DNA of 9,587 nucleotides from Chloroflexota bacterium (GTDB lineage: Bacteria > Chloroflexota > UBA6077 > FW602-bin22 > JACPQP01), in contig JACPQP010000081.1 in the NCBI GenBank assembly GCA_016190465.1, forward strand, positions 1-9,587, given 5' to 3'. The stretch's first letter is position 1. Each line of letters starts with the position of its first letter. Below are positions 1 through 6,837 of the stretch, piece by piece. The notes under the pieces were generated by a model. That model made no database searches. It was not told the origin of the DNA and saw only the letters and a program-made list of their open reading frames with translations. A program made the position numbers and the translations under genes.

Positions 1-30
1 CCTGGCGGGGTTTGGGGTGTCCCCAAAACC
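1..30. repeat. Hairpin repeat, copy 1 (left edge, probably cut)
   Basis: A perfect 7-bp inverted repeat, TTTGGGG (11-17) and CCCCAAA (21-27), encloses a TGT loop and is flanked by GGCGGGG on the left and ACC on the right. The same arrangement (GGCGGGG, TTTGGGGG, TGT, CCCCCAAA, A-run, CCCC) recurs at 3986-4028, so this is a dispersed short palindromic repeat and not a chance hairpin. The left arm of the outer GC-rich stem is probably cut off by the window edge. No open transposase-like frame accompanies it. Confidence 0.7.
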
Positions 31-389
31 ATCAAAAACGTTCTGATACCTACTTAGCGGCCGACGACCGCCGGCCGGTAGGCGGCAACCTGTTCGCCCC
101 GGGCCCTTCACCGGGCGCAGCCTCCGCCCACGTCAAGGAAGCGCAGGAAGCCCCGGATCGGACAGCGCCGCCAATCGGCGAGGTCCACGCCTCGTTCGCC
201 GCCGCGATCACGCTGGTGACCCGCCTGATCCAGATGGACGGCGAGGTCGGGCGCCGACTGGACTCCCTCGTTCGTCGGACCGCGGAGCAAGAGGTCGAGC
301 TGCAAACGCTCCGGGAGCACCTGGAGGCGGTGCGCCGCGGTCGAGTGATGCGCCTGATGACCTGGCTCCACCTCGCCTCGGGCAGGTGA
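12..389 (+). CDS. Small coiled-coil protein upstream of glycosyltransferase, 5' end uncertain
   Basis: I do not recognise a family. The frame is open to the left window edge and runs through the hairpin repeat, so the TTG at 12 is unlikely to be the true start. Other in-frame starts are GTG 216 and ATG 234, and the gene could also begin outside the window. The C-terminal half (from about 200) looks like a charged amphipathic helix or coiled coil, with regular Leu/Val spacing through VGRRLDSLVRRTAEQEVEL and LQTLREHLEAVRRG, followed by a short basic/hydrophobic end (RVMRLMTWLHLA). The stop TGA (387-389) overlaps the GTG start of the next gene as GTGA, which implies translational coupling. By context it is an accessory or scaffold protein for the glycosyltransferase. 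The Pro/Gly-rich N-terminal third may be untranslated. Confidence 0.45.
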   Translation: MGCPQNHQKRSDTYLAADDRRPVGGNLFAPGPSPGAASAHVKEAQEAPDRTAPPIGEVHASFAAAITLVTRLIQMDGEVGRRLDSLVRRTAEQEVELQTLREHLEAVRRGRVMRLMTWLHLASGR

Positions 390-2911
390 CCGTGCCCGAA
401 AGCGTGACCGTCGTCGTCGTCCAATTTGGCGGCTGGGAGCAACTGCGGATCTGCCTGCGATCGCTCGTCGAGCAGGAGTACCCGACCGGCAGCTATCGCA
501 TTCTCGTCGTCGACAACGGCTCTCCTGACAACTCGGTGCGCCAGCTGGGCGTCGCGTTTCCCGCCGTCGAGGTCCTGGCGGCGGGGACGAATCTCGGCTT
601 CGCAGCCGCCTGCGACCGGGCGGTCGAATCGGCCAGCACCGAGTGGGTCGCCTTCCTGAACAACGACGCGCGCGCCGACCGGCGCTGGCTGGCGGAGCTC
701 GTCGCCGCCGTCGAGACGGGACACCGGGTGTCCTGCGCTGGCTCGCTCATCCTGGACCCCGCGGGCAGGCGCGTGGATTTCGCCGGCGGCGCAATCAACT
801 TCGGCGGGCACGGCTTCCAGCTCGACTACGGTGTGGCCTACAACACGGCCTACCACGCCCGGGCTCGCCCGATTCCGTTCGCCTGTGGGGGCGCGATGCT
901 GATCGAGCGGGCGACGTTCCAGCGCATCGGCGGGTTCGACGCCGACTACTTTGCCTTCTTCGAGGACGTCGACCTGGGCTGGCGCCTCTGGCTGGCGGGA
1001 GAGGAGGTCGTCCTGGCACCCCGTTCAATCGTCTACCACTGGCACCACGGGACGGCGCGCCGTATGCCGGAGTCGCAACGCCGGCGCCTCTACGAGCGCA
1101 ACGCCCTCTTCACGCTGTTCAAGAACCTGGGGGACGACGCGCTCGGGCGCGCCCTGCCCGCTGCGCTCACGCTCACTGGCGCGCGGGCAGCGGCGGAGGC
1201 GCCGCGCCGGCCCGCCGATCCCTTCCAGCGCCCCGGAGGCCGGTTCGGCGACGGCGCCGTCGGCGGTGTCCAGGCGCTGGCTGACTTTGCCGAGGCGCTA
1301 CCACGGCTGCGCCAGAAGCGGGACGCGGTCCAGGCGATGCGTCAGCGGAGCGACCAGGAGCTCTTCGCGCGGTTTCCGGAGGGCTGGCTGCTGCCCAGTC
1401 GGCCCGGGTCCGCGTACGCTGCGCTGCACCGGCGGGTGGCGGACGCCTTTGGCGTGGCCGGCCAGTGGGGACAGGTCGCAACTCGGGTGCTGGTGCTGAC
1501 GCACGAGCGCCTGAGTCGCAACCTGGCTGGCCCGGGCGTTCGCGCCCTGGAGATCGCCAGGGCGCTCGCCGCGCCTTCCCCTCCCCGTGTCGGGGAGGGG
1601 GTAGGGGGAGAGGTCCGTTTCGAGGAGGCGGTAGGGGGAGGGGTCCGCTTCGACGTGTTGCTGGCCGGCGCCGGTGAGCCCGAGATCGCCGTCGATGGGG
1701 AGCTTCGCCTCGCCGGCTTCGACCGCCAGCGCCCGGAGACGCTCGTCCCCCTGCTCAACTGGTGCGACATGGTGTTCACCTTCGGCTACCTCCTGCACGA
1801 GTTCCCCGCCCTGGTCCACCTGGACAAGCCGGTGGCGGTCGACATCTACGACCCGTTCATCCTCGAGAACCTGGAGGTCCACGCTGGCCTCCCGCTCCAG
1901 GCCCAGGGCGACCTGCACGACCGCTACCTCGCCATTCTGAATGCCCAGCTCCGGCACGGCGACTTCTACGTCTGCGCCAGCGAGCGCCAGCGCGACTTCT
2001 GGCTCGGCATGCTGGCGGCCAACGGGCGCCTCAATCCGGCGAGCTACCAGCGCGACCGGAGCTTCCGCCACCTGATCGACGTCGTGCCATTCGGGCTTCC
2101 GGCGACGCCGCCAGCGCGGACTGGTCCGGGGGTAAAGGGCGTGCACCCCGGCATCAGCCCGGACGACCGGCTCGTCGTCTGGGGCGGCGGGATCTGGCAG
2201 TGGCTCGACCCATTGACGCTCCTGCGGGCGATGGAGCGGATCGCGTCAGCGCGGCCCGACGTCAAGCTGTTCTTCATGGGGAAGGCGCACCGGGACCCCG
2301 AGGTCGTCCCCGAGATGCCGCGCCTGGCCGAGACCATCGCCCTGGCCCGCGACCTTGACCTGCTCGACCGCAGCGTGTTCTTCAACGACTGGGTGCCCTA
2401 TGCCGAGCGGGCGAACGTCCTGCTCGACGCCGACGTCGGGGTCACCCTCCATCCGGCGACGATCGAGAGCCACTTCGCGTTCCGGGCCCGGATCCTGGAC
2501 TACCTCTGGGCCGGGCTCCCGATCGTCTGCACGGCGGGCGACCCGCTGGCGGAGCTGGTGGAGCGCGAGGGGATCGGCGTCGTCGTGCCACCGGGCGACG
2601 TCCCGGCGGTGGCGGCGGCGCTCCTCACGCTCCTGGGCGACGACGCGCGCCGGACGGCCTGCGCGGCCAACGCGCGGCGCCTCGCGCCCCGGTTCCTCTG
2701 GACGCGCCTGGTCGAGCCGCTGCGGACGTTCCTCCGCGACCCGGTCCGCGCCGCCGACCGGCCGGCCGCGGTGTCCGTCGAGCCAGACGTTCTGGAGCCA
2801 ACGCCGGCCTGGCGCCTGCCCCTGAAGGCAGCCCGGGTGCTCGGCCGCGAGGGCCTCGCCGGTCTGCGCCGCGAGCTGGCGCAGTACATCCGCTGGCGAC
2901 GCAGCCGCTGA
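386..2911 (+). CDS. Two-domain glycosyltransferase (GT2-GT4 fusion)
   Basis: This 841-aa protein joins two transferases. Residues about 6-290 form a GT-A family 2 domain of the rhamnosyltransferase/WbbL type: VVDNGSPDNS at 42-50, GTNLGFAAACD at about 67-77, the metal/nucleotide-binding LNND at 91-94, and the catalytic-base region FFEDVD with E193-D194. After a helical linker (about 290-365), residues about 367-790 form a GT-B family 4 domain: RVLVLTHERLSRN at 367, VVWGGGIWQW near 597, and the donor-binding end around E694 with LDYLWAGLPIV at about 704-714. The usual second Glu of the E-x7-E motif appears to be replaced (Asp705 in LDY). No signal peptide or membrane segment is seen, so the enzyme is cytosolic and probably adds two sugars to a polysaccharide or lipid-linked glycan. 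Start GTG 386 lies in a GTGA overlap with the preceding ORF; GTG 392 is an alternative. Residues 397-420 are a repeat-derived insertion. Specificity cannot be read from sequence. Confidence 0.9.
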   Translation: MTVPESVTVVVVQFGGWEQLRICLRSLVEQEYPTGSYRILVVDNGSPDNSVRQLGVAFPAVEVLAAGTNLGFAAACDRAVESASTEWVAFLNNDARADRRWLAELVAAVETGHRVSCAGSLILDPAGRRVDFAGGAINFGGHGFQLDYGVAYNTAYHARARPIPFACGGAMLIERATFQRIGGFDADYFAFFEDVDLGWRLWLAGEEVVLAPRSIVYHWHHGTARRMPESQRRRLYERNALFTLFKNLGDDALGRALPAALTLTGARAAAEAPRRPADPFQRPGGRFGDGAVGGVQALADFAEALPRLRQKRDAVQAMRQRSDQELFARFPEGWLLPSRPGSAYAALHRRVADAFGVAGQWGQVATRVLVLTHERLSRNLAGPGVRALEIARALAAPSPPRVGEGVGGEVRFEEAVGGGVRFDVLLAGAGEPEIAVDGELRLAGFDRQRPETLVPLLNWCDMVFTFGYLLHEFPALVHLDKPVAVDIYDPFILENLEVHAGLPLQAQGDLHDRYLAILNAQLRHGDFYVCASERQRDFWLGMLAANGRLNPASYQRDRSFRHLIDVVPFGLPATPPARTGPGVKGVHPGISPDDRLVVWGGGIWQWLDPLTLLRAMERIASARPDVKLFFMGKAHRDPEVVPEMPRLAETIALARDLDLLDRSVFFNDWVPYAERANVLLDADVGVTLHPATIESHFAFRARILDYLWAGLPIVCTAGDPLAELVEREGIGVVVPPGDVPAVAAALLTLLGDDARRTACAANARRLAPRFLWTRLVEPLRTFLRDPVRAADRPAAVSVEPDVLEPTPAWRLPLKAARVLGREGLAGLRRELAQYIRWRRSR
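1575..1653. repeat. Hairpin plus 30-bp direct repeat inserted in the glycosyltransferase gene
   Basis: Positions 1578-1587 (CCCCTCCCCG) and 1591-1600 (CGGGGAGGGG) form a perfect 10-bp stem around a TGT loop. To its right, a unit of about 23 bp at 1601-1623 beginning GTAGGGGGAG is repeated 30 bp later at 1631-1653 with two visible mismatches. The insertion keeps the frame and encodes the low-complexity residues 397-420 (Gly/Val/Glu-rich, with VGGEVRF echoed by VGGGVRF). It sits between the first GT4 helix (LEIARALA) and the next strand (RFDVLLAG), a natural surface loop. It has the look of a palindromic element that was tolerated inside a coding region. Confidence 0.75.
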
Positions 2912-2932
2912 CCGCCTGGATCGCCACTCGCG

Positions 2933-2961
2933 TTGACAAGTTGTGGTGGAGTGCCTATTGT
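2933..2961 (+). promoter_or_regulatory. Sigma-70-like promoter for the mscS gene
   Basis: A perfect -35 TTGACA (2933-2938) is followed after exactly 17 bp by TATTGT (2956-2961), which matches four of six consensus -10 bases. Transcription would start near 2968, giving a leader of about 14 nt that still contains the ribosome binding site. It lies in the 70-bp gap after the glycosyltransferase stop, so the channel gene is probably its own transcription unit. The region is less GC-rich than its surroundings, which supports the call. Confidence 0.65.
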
Positions 2962-2967
2962 TGACCC

Positions 2968-2976
2968 GGAGGTGAT
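2968..2976 (+). promoter_or_regulatory. Strong Shine-Dalgarno for mscS, fixing its GTG start
   Basis: GGAGGTGAT matches the anti-Shine-Dalgarno almost completely. The spacer from GGAGG to the GTG at 2982 is 9 nt. The ATG at 2975 and the GTG at 2972 are in other frames, so GTG 2982 is the supported start. Confidence 0.7.
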
Positions 2977-2981
2977 GGCTG

Positions 2982-3926
2982 GTGGAGGGGCTGGCGCTCG
3001 ATCTCGGGCCGCTGGTGGGGTGGCTCGTCGCCGGGGCGGTGAAGCAGGTCCAGGTGGTCATCCGCATCGCCGTCATCGTCGCGCTGGCCGGCGGGTCGTA
3101 CCAACTGCTGAGCCACCTGGTCGAGCAGCGCATCGCGGCCTACCGGCCACGCGGGCGGACCGTCAAGCAGGCTCGCCTGGAGAACAAGGCGGCGACGACG
3201 GCCCGCATCGCCCGGGACACCATCAAGTACGTCATCCTCGCCTTCGCGCTCTACCTGATCCTGCGCGAGTTCAGTCTGGACCTGACGCCGGTGCTGGCCA
3301 GCATCGGCATCGTCGGCATCGCCCTCTCGTTCGGCGCGCAGTCGATGGTGCGCGACATCATCACCGGGCTCAACCTGTTCATCGAGGACCAGATCAACGT
3401 CGGGGACTTCGTCGAGATCGTCGGGGTGGCCGGCGCGGCCGGCGTCGTCGAGGACTTCGGGCTGCGGGCGACCCGCATCCGCGACATCCACGGCGACCTG
3501 CACTACGTCCCCAACGGGCAGATCGGCGCCATCAACCGCTACCCGCGTGGCTTCGTGGTCTACCACGTCGACGTGGCCGTGCCCGCTGCTAGCGACCGAT
3601 CGGCCCTTGCCCGCGCGCTCCTGGATGCTGCCGAGCAACTAGCCGCCCAGGTGCCGCTGACGGTCGGGCCGCCGCGACTGGTCGAGGCAGCGCTGGACAC
3701 GCCGTACGTTCGGCTGGAGGTTCGGGTGCTCCCGCTCGCCAGTTGGCTCGTCGAGCGGGAGCTGGTGGCGCGGCTGAAGGCGACCGGCGGGTCGCTCCTG
3801 CCGGGCCTCGCGCTCGCCGACCCGGTGGTCTATCGCGTCTCGCCCGAGCTTCTCCTCTACCGCCAGCGCGTCGTCGACTCGACCGAAGCGACCGAGCCCG
3901 TGGCGGAGCGGCCAGGGCTCAACTGA
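2982..3926 (+). CDS. MscS-type small-conductance mechanosensitive channel
   Basis: This 314-aa protein is a compact MscS-family channel, which relieves hypo-osmotic shock by letting ions and solutes out through the cytoplasmic membrane. Visible hydrophobic segments are about 11-45 (TM1), about 80-97 (TM2) and the pore-lining TM3 at about 104-133. TM3 carries the family signature: a Gly/Ala-rich stretch IGIVGIALSFGAQSMV, then DIITGLNLFIEDQINVGD at about 125-142. The beta domain follows (about 143-190) with VEDFGLRATRIRD and the highly conserved YVPNGQI near 175-181, then a C-terminal alpha/beta domain to about 295 that continues the cytoplasmic vestibule. The length is near that of E. coli MscS, so extra sensor domains are absent. 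It has its own promoter and convergent neighbours, so there is no operon partner. Confidence 0.93.
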   Translation: MEGLALDLGPLVGWLVAGAVKQVQVVIRIAVIVALAGGSYQLLSHLVEQRIAAYRPRGRTVKQARLENKAATTARIARDTIKYVILAFALYLILREFSLDLTPVLASIGIVGIALSFGAQSMVRDIITGLNLFIEDQINVGDFVEIVGVAGAAGVVEDFGLRATRIRDIHGDLHYVPNGQIGAINRYPRGFVVYHVDVAVPAASDRSALARALLDAAEQLAAQVPLTVGPPRLVEAALDTPYVRLEVRVLPLASWLVERELVARLKATGGSLLPGLALADPVVYRVSPELLLYRQRVVDSTEATEPVAERPGLN

Positions 3927-3985
3927 GCTGAATTGGCAATCCGCTGCCAGAAACGCCCTCCTCCGGCTATGGTTGGCGGCTAGCG

Positions 3986-4028
3986 CCCCGCCAGGGCGGG
4001 GGTTTGGGGGTGTCCCCCAAAAAACCCC
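3986..4028. repeat. Hairpin repeat, copy 2, in the convergent intergenic region
   Basis: Two adjacent hairpins: CCCCGCC (3986-3992) with GGCGGGG (3995-4001), and TTTGGGGG (4003-4010) with CCCCCAAA (4014-4021) around a TGT loop. The GGGG before the second stem can also pair with CCCC at 4025-4028 across an A-bulge. The layout matches the left window edge (1-30). It lies between the ends of the mscS and fucosidase genes, so it may work as a transcription barrier in both directions, but no clean T-run follows the stem on either strand. Confidence 0.7.
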
Positions 4029-4049
4029 TTGTTTCCCGAGGGGCGGGGC

Positions 4050-4072
4050 GGCACCAATGCCCAATAGGTGCC
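4050..4072. repeat. Small inverted repeat in the convergent intergenic region
   Basis: GGCACC (4050-4055) and GGTGCC (4067-4072) form a 6-bp stem with an 11-nt loop, about 72 bp past the end of the fucosidase gene on its strand. It could contribute to 3'-end formation, but there is no T-run. In the rest of the 218-bp gap (3927-4144) I see no gene, RNA or promoter beyond this and the copy-2 repeat. Confidence 0.3.
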
Positions 4073-4144
4073 TGGATTCTGCACCAGCGATCCTGAGCCG
4101 GGCCAGCACCACCGCGAGCGCGCTCGCATCGAGATCTTCCGTCG

Positions 4145-5443
4145 TCAGGCTTGTGGGGCTGCCTTGAGGAAGAGCTCGATGACCGGGACCGTGACGTCCG
4201 GCTTCTGGACGGGCAGCACCAGCGTGAGCGAGTCCGCGGCGCCGCTATCGGGCGTGCCGTGGCCGAGGGTGCCGGTCTCGACCATCCGAATCTCGGAAGC
4301 GTCGTTCAGGAGCTGGGCGTACTCGACGCGTCCGGCCATTCCCGGCAGGTGGAGGTGCCGGAACGGCCAGGCGAAGGCGTGCAGGTAGAGGCGGTTGCCC
4401 CGCTGCGTGTACCGGCAGTCCGGGGGCGGGGTGAGCGGGCTTGCCGTTGCGCCATAGATGGCCCGGCCGTGCAGTCGCGTCCACTCGCCGATCGCTGCCA
4501 GCGTCTGCTGGGCGCGGGGATCGAACTCGCCGCGGGCGGTCGGCCCGACGTTGAGGAGCAGGTTGCCGCCCTTGGAGACAGAGTCGACCAGCATCCGGAC
4601 CAGCAGCGTCGGCGGCTTCCAATCCAGGTTGTCGCGGTCGTAGCCCCAGCTCCCGTTGAGCGTCTGGCAGGCCTCCCAGACCACCGGCTGGCCGTCGACG
4701 TGGACCCAGCCACGCGGCTGGTACTGCTCCGGCGTGACGAAGTCGCCGCCGACCTCGGCCCGGTTGTTGAGCAGGACCTCTGGCTGGAGCTGGCGGACCA
4801 TCGCCACCAGTCGCTCGGATTGCCAGTCGTCCTTGCCCTTGCCCTTCGACCAGCCCCAGTCCCGGCTGGAGTAGGAGAAGTCCAGCCAGAGGATATCGAT
4901 CTTGCCGTAGTTCGTCAGCAGCTCCCGCACCTGGCCGTGGAGGTACTCGGCGTACTTGCGGACGTCGCGGTGCCGCTGCGCCTCGCGGAAGGCCAGGTCG
5001 TCCCGCTGCGGGTGGAGCCCATCGACCGGGAACTCGGGGTGGTGCCAGTCGATGAGCGAGTGGTAGAACCCGATCTTGAGCCCCTCGGCGCGGAACGCCT
5101 CGACCAGGGGACGGATCAGGTCGCGGCGGGCCGGGGTGTTGGTCGCCTTGTAGTCGGTGAGCTGGGAGTCGAAGAGGCAGAAGCCGTCGTGGTGCTTGGT
5201 CGTCACCACGACGTAGCGCATGCCGGCGTTCCGGGCGGCGCGAGCCCAGGCCGCCGGGTCGTAGAGGTCGGGGTCGAAGTGGTCGAAGTACCGCTGGTAG
5301 TCGGCGTCCGCGATCTTCTCGCGGTTCTTGACCCACTCGTGGCGGGCCGGCAGCGCGTAGATGCCCCAGTGGATGAAGAGGCCGAAGCGGTCGTGGACGA
5401 ACCAGTCCGATCGACCGACCGTGGGCGCGGGCTGTGGGATCAT
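4145..5443 (-). CDS. Alpha-L-fucosidase, glycoside hydrolase family 29, cytosolic
   Basis: This 432-aa enzyme is a retaining alpha-L-fucosidase. The N-terminal half is the GH29 barrel: FGLFIHWGIYALPA at 20-33, EWV at 36-38, YVVVTTKHHDGFCLFDS at 77-93 with the paired substrate-contacting His84-His85, IGFYHSLIDWHHPEF at 124-138, and IDILWLDFSYSS at 182-193, where Asp188 lies at the position of the family nucleophile. LLNNR (224-228) and GGNLLLNVGPTARGEFD (292-308) are further family blocks. A beta-rich C-terminal domain runs from about 325 to 425. There is no signal peptide, so the substrate would be imported or cytosolic fucosides. Start ATG 5443 is preceded at 7 nt by GGAGGT. The ATG overlaps the TGA of the upstream radical-SAM gene (ATGA), indicating translational coupling. 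The acid/base residue cannot be assigned by eye. Confidence 0.93.
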   Translation of the reverse strand: MIPQPAPTVGRSDWFVHDRFGLFIHWGIYALPARHEWVKNREKIADADYQRYFDHFDPDLYDPAAWARAARNAGMRYVVVTTKHHDGFCLFDSQLTDYKATNTPARRDLIRPLVEAFRAEGLKIGFYHSLIDWHHPEFPVDGLHPQRDDLAFREAQRHRDVRKYAEYLHGQVRELLTNYGKIDILWLDFSYSSRDWGWSKGKGKDDWQSERLVAMVRQLQPEVLLNNRAEVGGDFVTPEQYQPRGWVHVDGQPVVWEACQTLNGSWGYDRDNLDWKPPTLLVRMLVDSVSKGGNLLLNVGPTARGEFDPRAQQTLAAIGEWTRLHGRAIYGATASPLTPPPDCRYTQRGNRLYLHAFAWPFRHLHLPGMAGRVEYAQLLNDASEIRMVETGTLGHGTPDSGAADSLTLVLPVQKPDVTVPVIELFLKAAPQA

Positions 5444-6837
5444 GCGTCACACCTCCGAGAGGACGATAGGCATTGGGTGTCTGGCGGTATGGTATCCGAT
5501 GGATGGTGGCGAGACAAGCGAGAGGCCGGGCAGAGGAGTTCCTCGAGCCCCAGGGCCGAGAGCGCCAGCTTGCTCTCGCCGGACACTCGGGGCACCTGGC
5601 GCCACAAGGTCGGTGGGTCGTCTTCGAGCATGTGGCCCAGGCGGTGGACCGGCGCAGAGAGATGCGAACACGGCCAGAGCGTGCCATCGGCGCCGAGCGC
5701 GACGAAGCGGCGCCCACCGGCGCAGCCAAAGGCCAGGCGGGAGTGCCGCTCCTCCCGGGTGAGATCCTCCAGCAGGCACGAAAGACCGCAGGCGATCTCG
5801 AGCGACACGGCCGGGCGGCGGGCAGTCCATTCTCGCAGAGATGAGCGCAGCGTCGCCTGGTCTGGCTCGCTCGGCCAACCCACAGGCAACCACTCTCGTC
5901 CGGCGTCGAAAGGGCGAAGCAGGACAACCCGTCGCAGGCCCTGCCTCTCGAGAAACTCCAGCGACCGCTCGATGCAGCCGATATTCTCGGGCACGAGGAG
6001 CAGGTTCGCGCCGACCCTCGCCCCGGCCTCCGCCAGCAATCTGGCCGCGGCAAGTGCCCTGGCGGCAACTCCAGGGCCCCGATAGGCGTCGAGGATCTCG
6101 GGCCGGTCGAGGGAGAACTGGACGCAGCCGCAGGTCTCGGCAAGCATCTTCGCCAGCGCCAGCGTCACCTGCTGGCCGTTGGTGGTCACGCTGGGGATCA
6201 TCCCGGCCCCCCGGACCGCCTGGAGGACCTCGCCCAGGTCGGGGCAAGCCGTTGGCTCGCCCCCGCCGATGGCTACCTCCAGCACGCCCCACCCGGCCAG
6301 TCGCTCCACGACCCGGAGCTTCTCGTCTCGTGAGAGTTCGCCCGGCGTCCCGGTCGGTGGCGAGTAGCAGTGCGCGCAGCCGAGCCCGCAGCGGTAGGTC
6401 AGCGCCCAGTGGACGGTGATCGGTGCCGACAGCGCGTAGCCATCCTCTGGAGAATCCTCGCTCCCTGCCAGCAGCCCGAAGTCTTGCTCGAGCTCCGGGC
6501 CAGCCTCAGCCGGCCTGGCCACCTCCTCGACGATCCCGCGGACCGCCAGTGCTCGCACAAGGCTTGCCACTTCCGAGGCCGCAACCCGCCGGCGGAGGCT
6601 CCGACGGGCCACTTCGGCCAGCTCACGCAGCCCCCTGGGCCTGCGCTGCGCATCGGAGCCGGCCAGACTGGCCAGGACCACGAACGCCCCGCGGTCGACC
6701 TCGACCAGTCGCCCGGTACCCTTGTGGTAGGCAATGCCGCCAAACACCTCCTGACGGAGGCGGACCGGCGAGCTCAGGCGAAACCGCGGCTCCGGCGACG
6801 GGTGCAAGCCCAGTTCGTCACCTGCCGCCGTCACCAT
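5440..6837 (-). CDS. Radical SAM protein with N-terminal PqqD/MftB-like domain and incomplete SPASM
   Basis: Read from ATG 6837, this is 465 aa. Residues about 18-108 resemble a PqqD/MftB-type RiPP recognition element (VRLRQEVFGGIAYHKGTG, then a winged-helix-like basic stretch to GIVEEV). The radical SAM core starts near 138: ALTYRCGLGCAHCYS carries the cluster ligands Cys150, Cys154 and Cys157. GGGEP at 191-195 is the SAM-binding GGEP motif. The C-terminal part has one SPASM-like half, Cys372-x12-Gly-x4-Cys390, but the usual C-x2-C-x5-C block is missing; only Cys436, Cys456 and Cys463 follow. The family modifies ribosomal peptides or protein side chains; the substrate is unknown. Start is uncertain: ATG 6843, ATG 6837, GTG 6834 or a TTG near 6807. 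ATG 6837 has GAGG 6 nt upstream. It overlaps the 219-aa gene above and the fucosidase below, suggesting one operon. Confidence 0.85.
   Translation of the reverse strand: MVTAAGDELGLHPSPEPRFRLSSPVRLRQEVFGGIAYHKGTGRLVEVDRGAFVVLASLAGSDAQRRPRGLRELAEVARRSLRRRVAASEVASLVRALAVRGIVEEVARPAEAGPELEQDFGLLAGSEDSPEDGYALSAPITVHWALTYRCGLGCAHCYSPPTGTPGELSRDEKLRVVERLAGWGVLEVAIGGGEPTACPDLGEVLQAVRGAGMIPSVTTNGQQVTLALAKMLAETCGCVQFSLDRPEILDAYRGPGVAARALAAARLLAEAGARVGANLLLVPENIGCIERSLEFLERQGLRRVVLLRPFDAGREWLPVGWPSEPDQATLRSSLREWTARRPAVSLEIACGLSCLLEDLTREERHSRLAFGCAGGRRFVALGADGTLWPCSHLSAPVHRLGHMLEDDPPTLWRQVPRVSGESKLALSALGLEELLCPASRLSRHHPSDTIPPDTQCLSSSRRCDA
5451..5456 (-). promoter_or_regulatory. Shine-Dalgarno for the fucosidase inside the end of the radical-SAM gene
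   Basis: On the minus strand GGAGGT lies 7 nt before the ATG at 5443 and within the last codons of the radical-SAM gene, whose TGA overlaps that ATG. Its strength suggests that the fucosidase is translated at least as well as the gene above it. Confidence 0.6.

Noticed and set aside
1601..1653. CRISPR-like or tandem array
   Set aside because: There are only two units with a 7-bp gap and no spacers; it is a local duplication beside a hairpin.
2246..3133. Open frame of 295 codons on the - strand over the glycosyltransferase end
   Set aside because: It is antisense to the GT4 domain and the mscS promoter region and has no recognisable motif.
4003..4030. Intrinsic terminator after mscS
   Set aside because: The stem is strong but is followed by A and C, not a T-run, on the + strand. 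On the - strand the T-run precedes the stem. It is treated as a repeat with possible barrier function.
5440..5580. Frameshift restoring the second half of SPASM
   Set aside because: I read the other two frames of this stretch and found no Cys-rich block, so the loss is not explained by a simple single-base shift here.
4151..6085. Open frame of 644 codons on the + strand
   Set aside because: It lies antisense to the fucosidase and radical-SAM genes, and its translation is Val/Arg/Glu/Leu-rich with no motifs, a typical shadow in high-GC DNA.
4245..6143. Open frame of 632 codons on the - strand
   Set aside because: It is an alternate frame of the fucosidase and radical-SAM genes, rich in Arg/Pro/Ala. 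The real frames carry all the family motifs.
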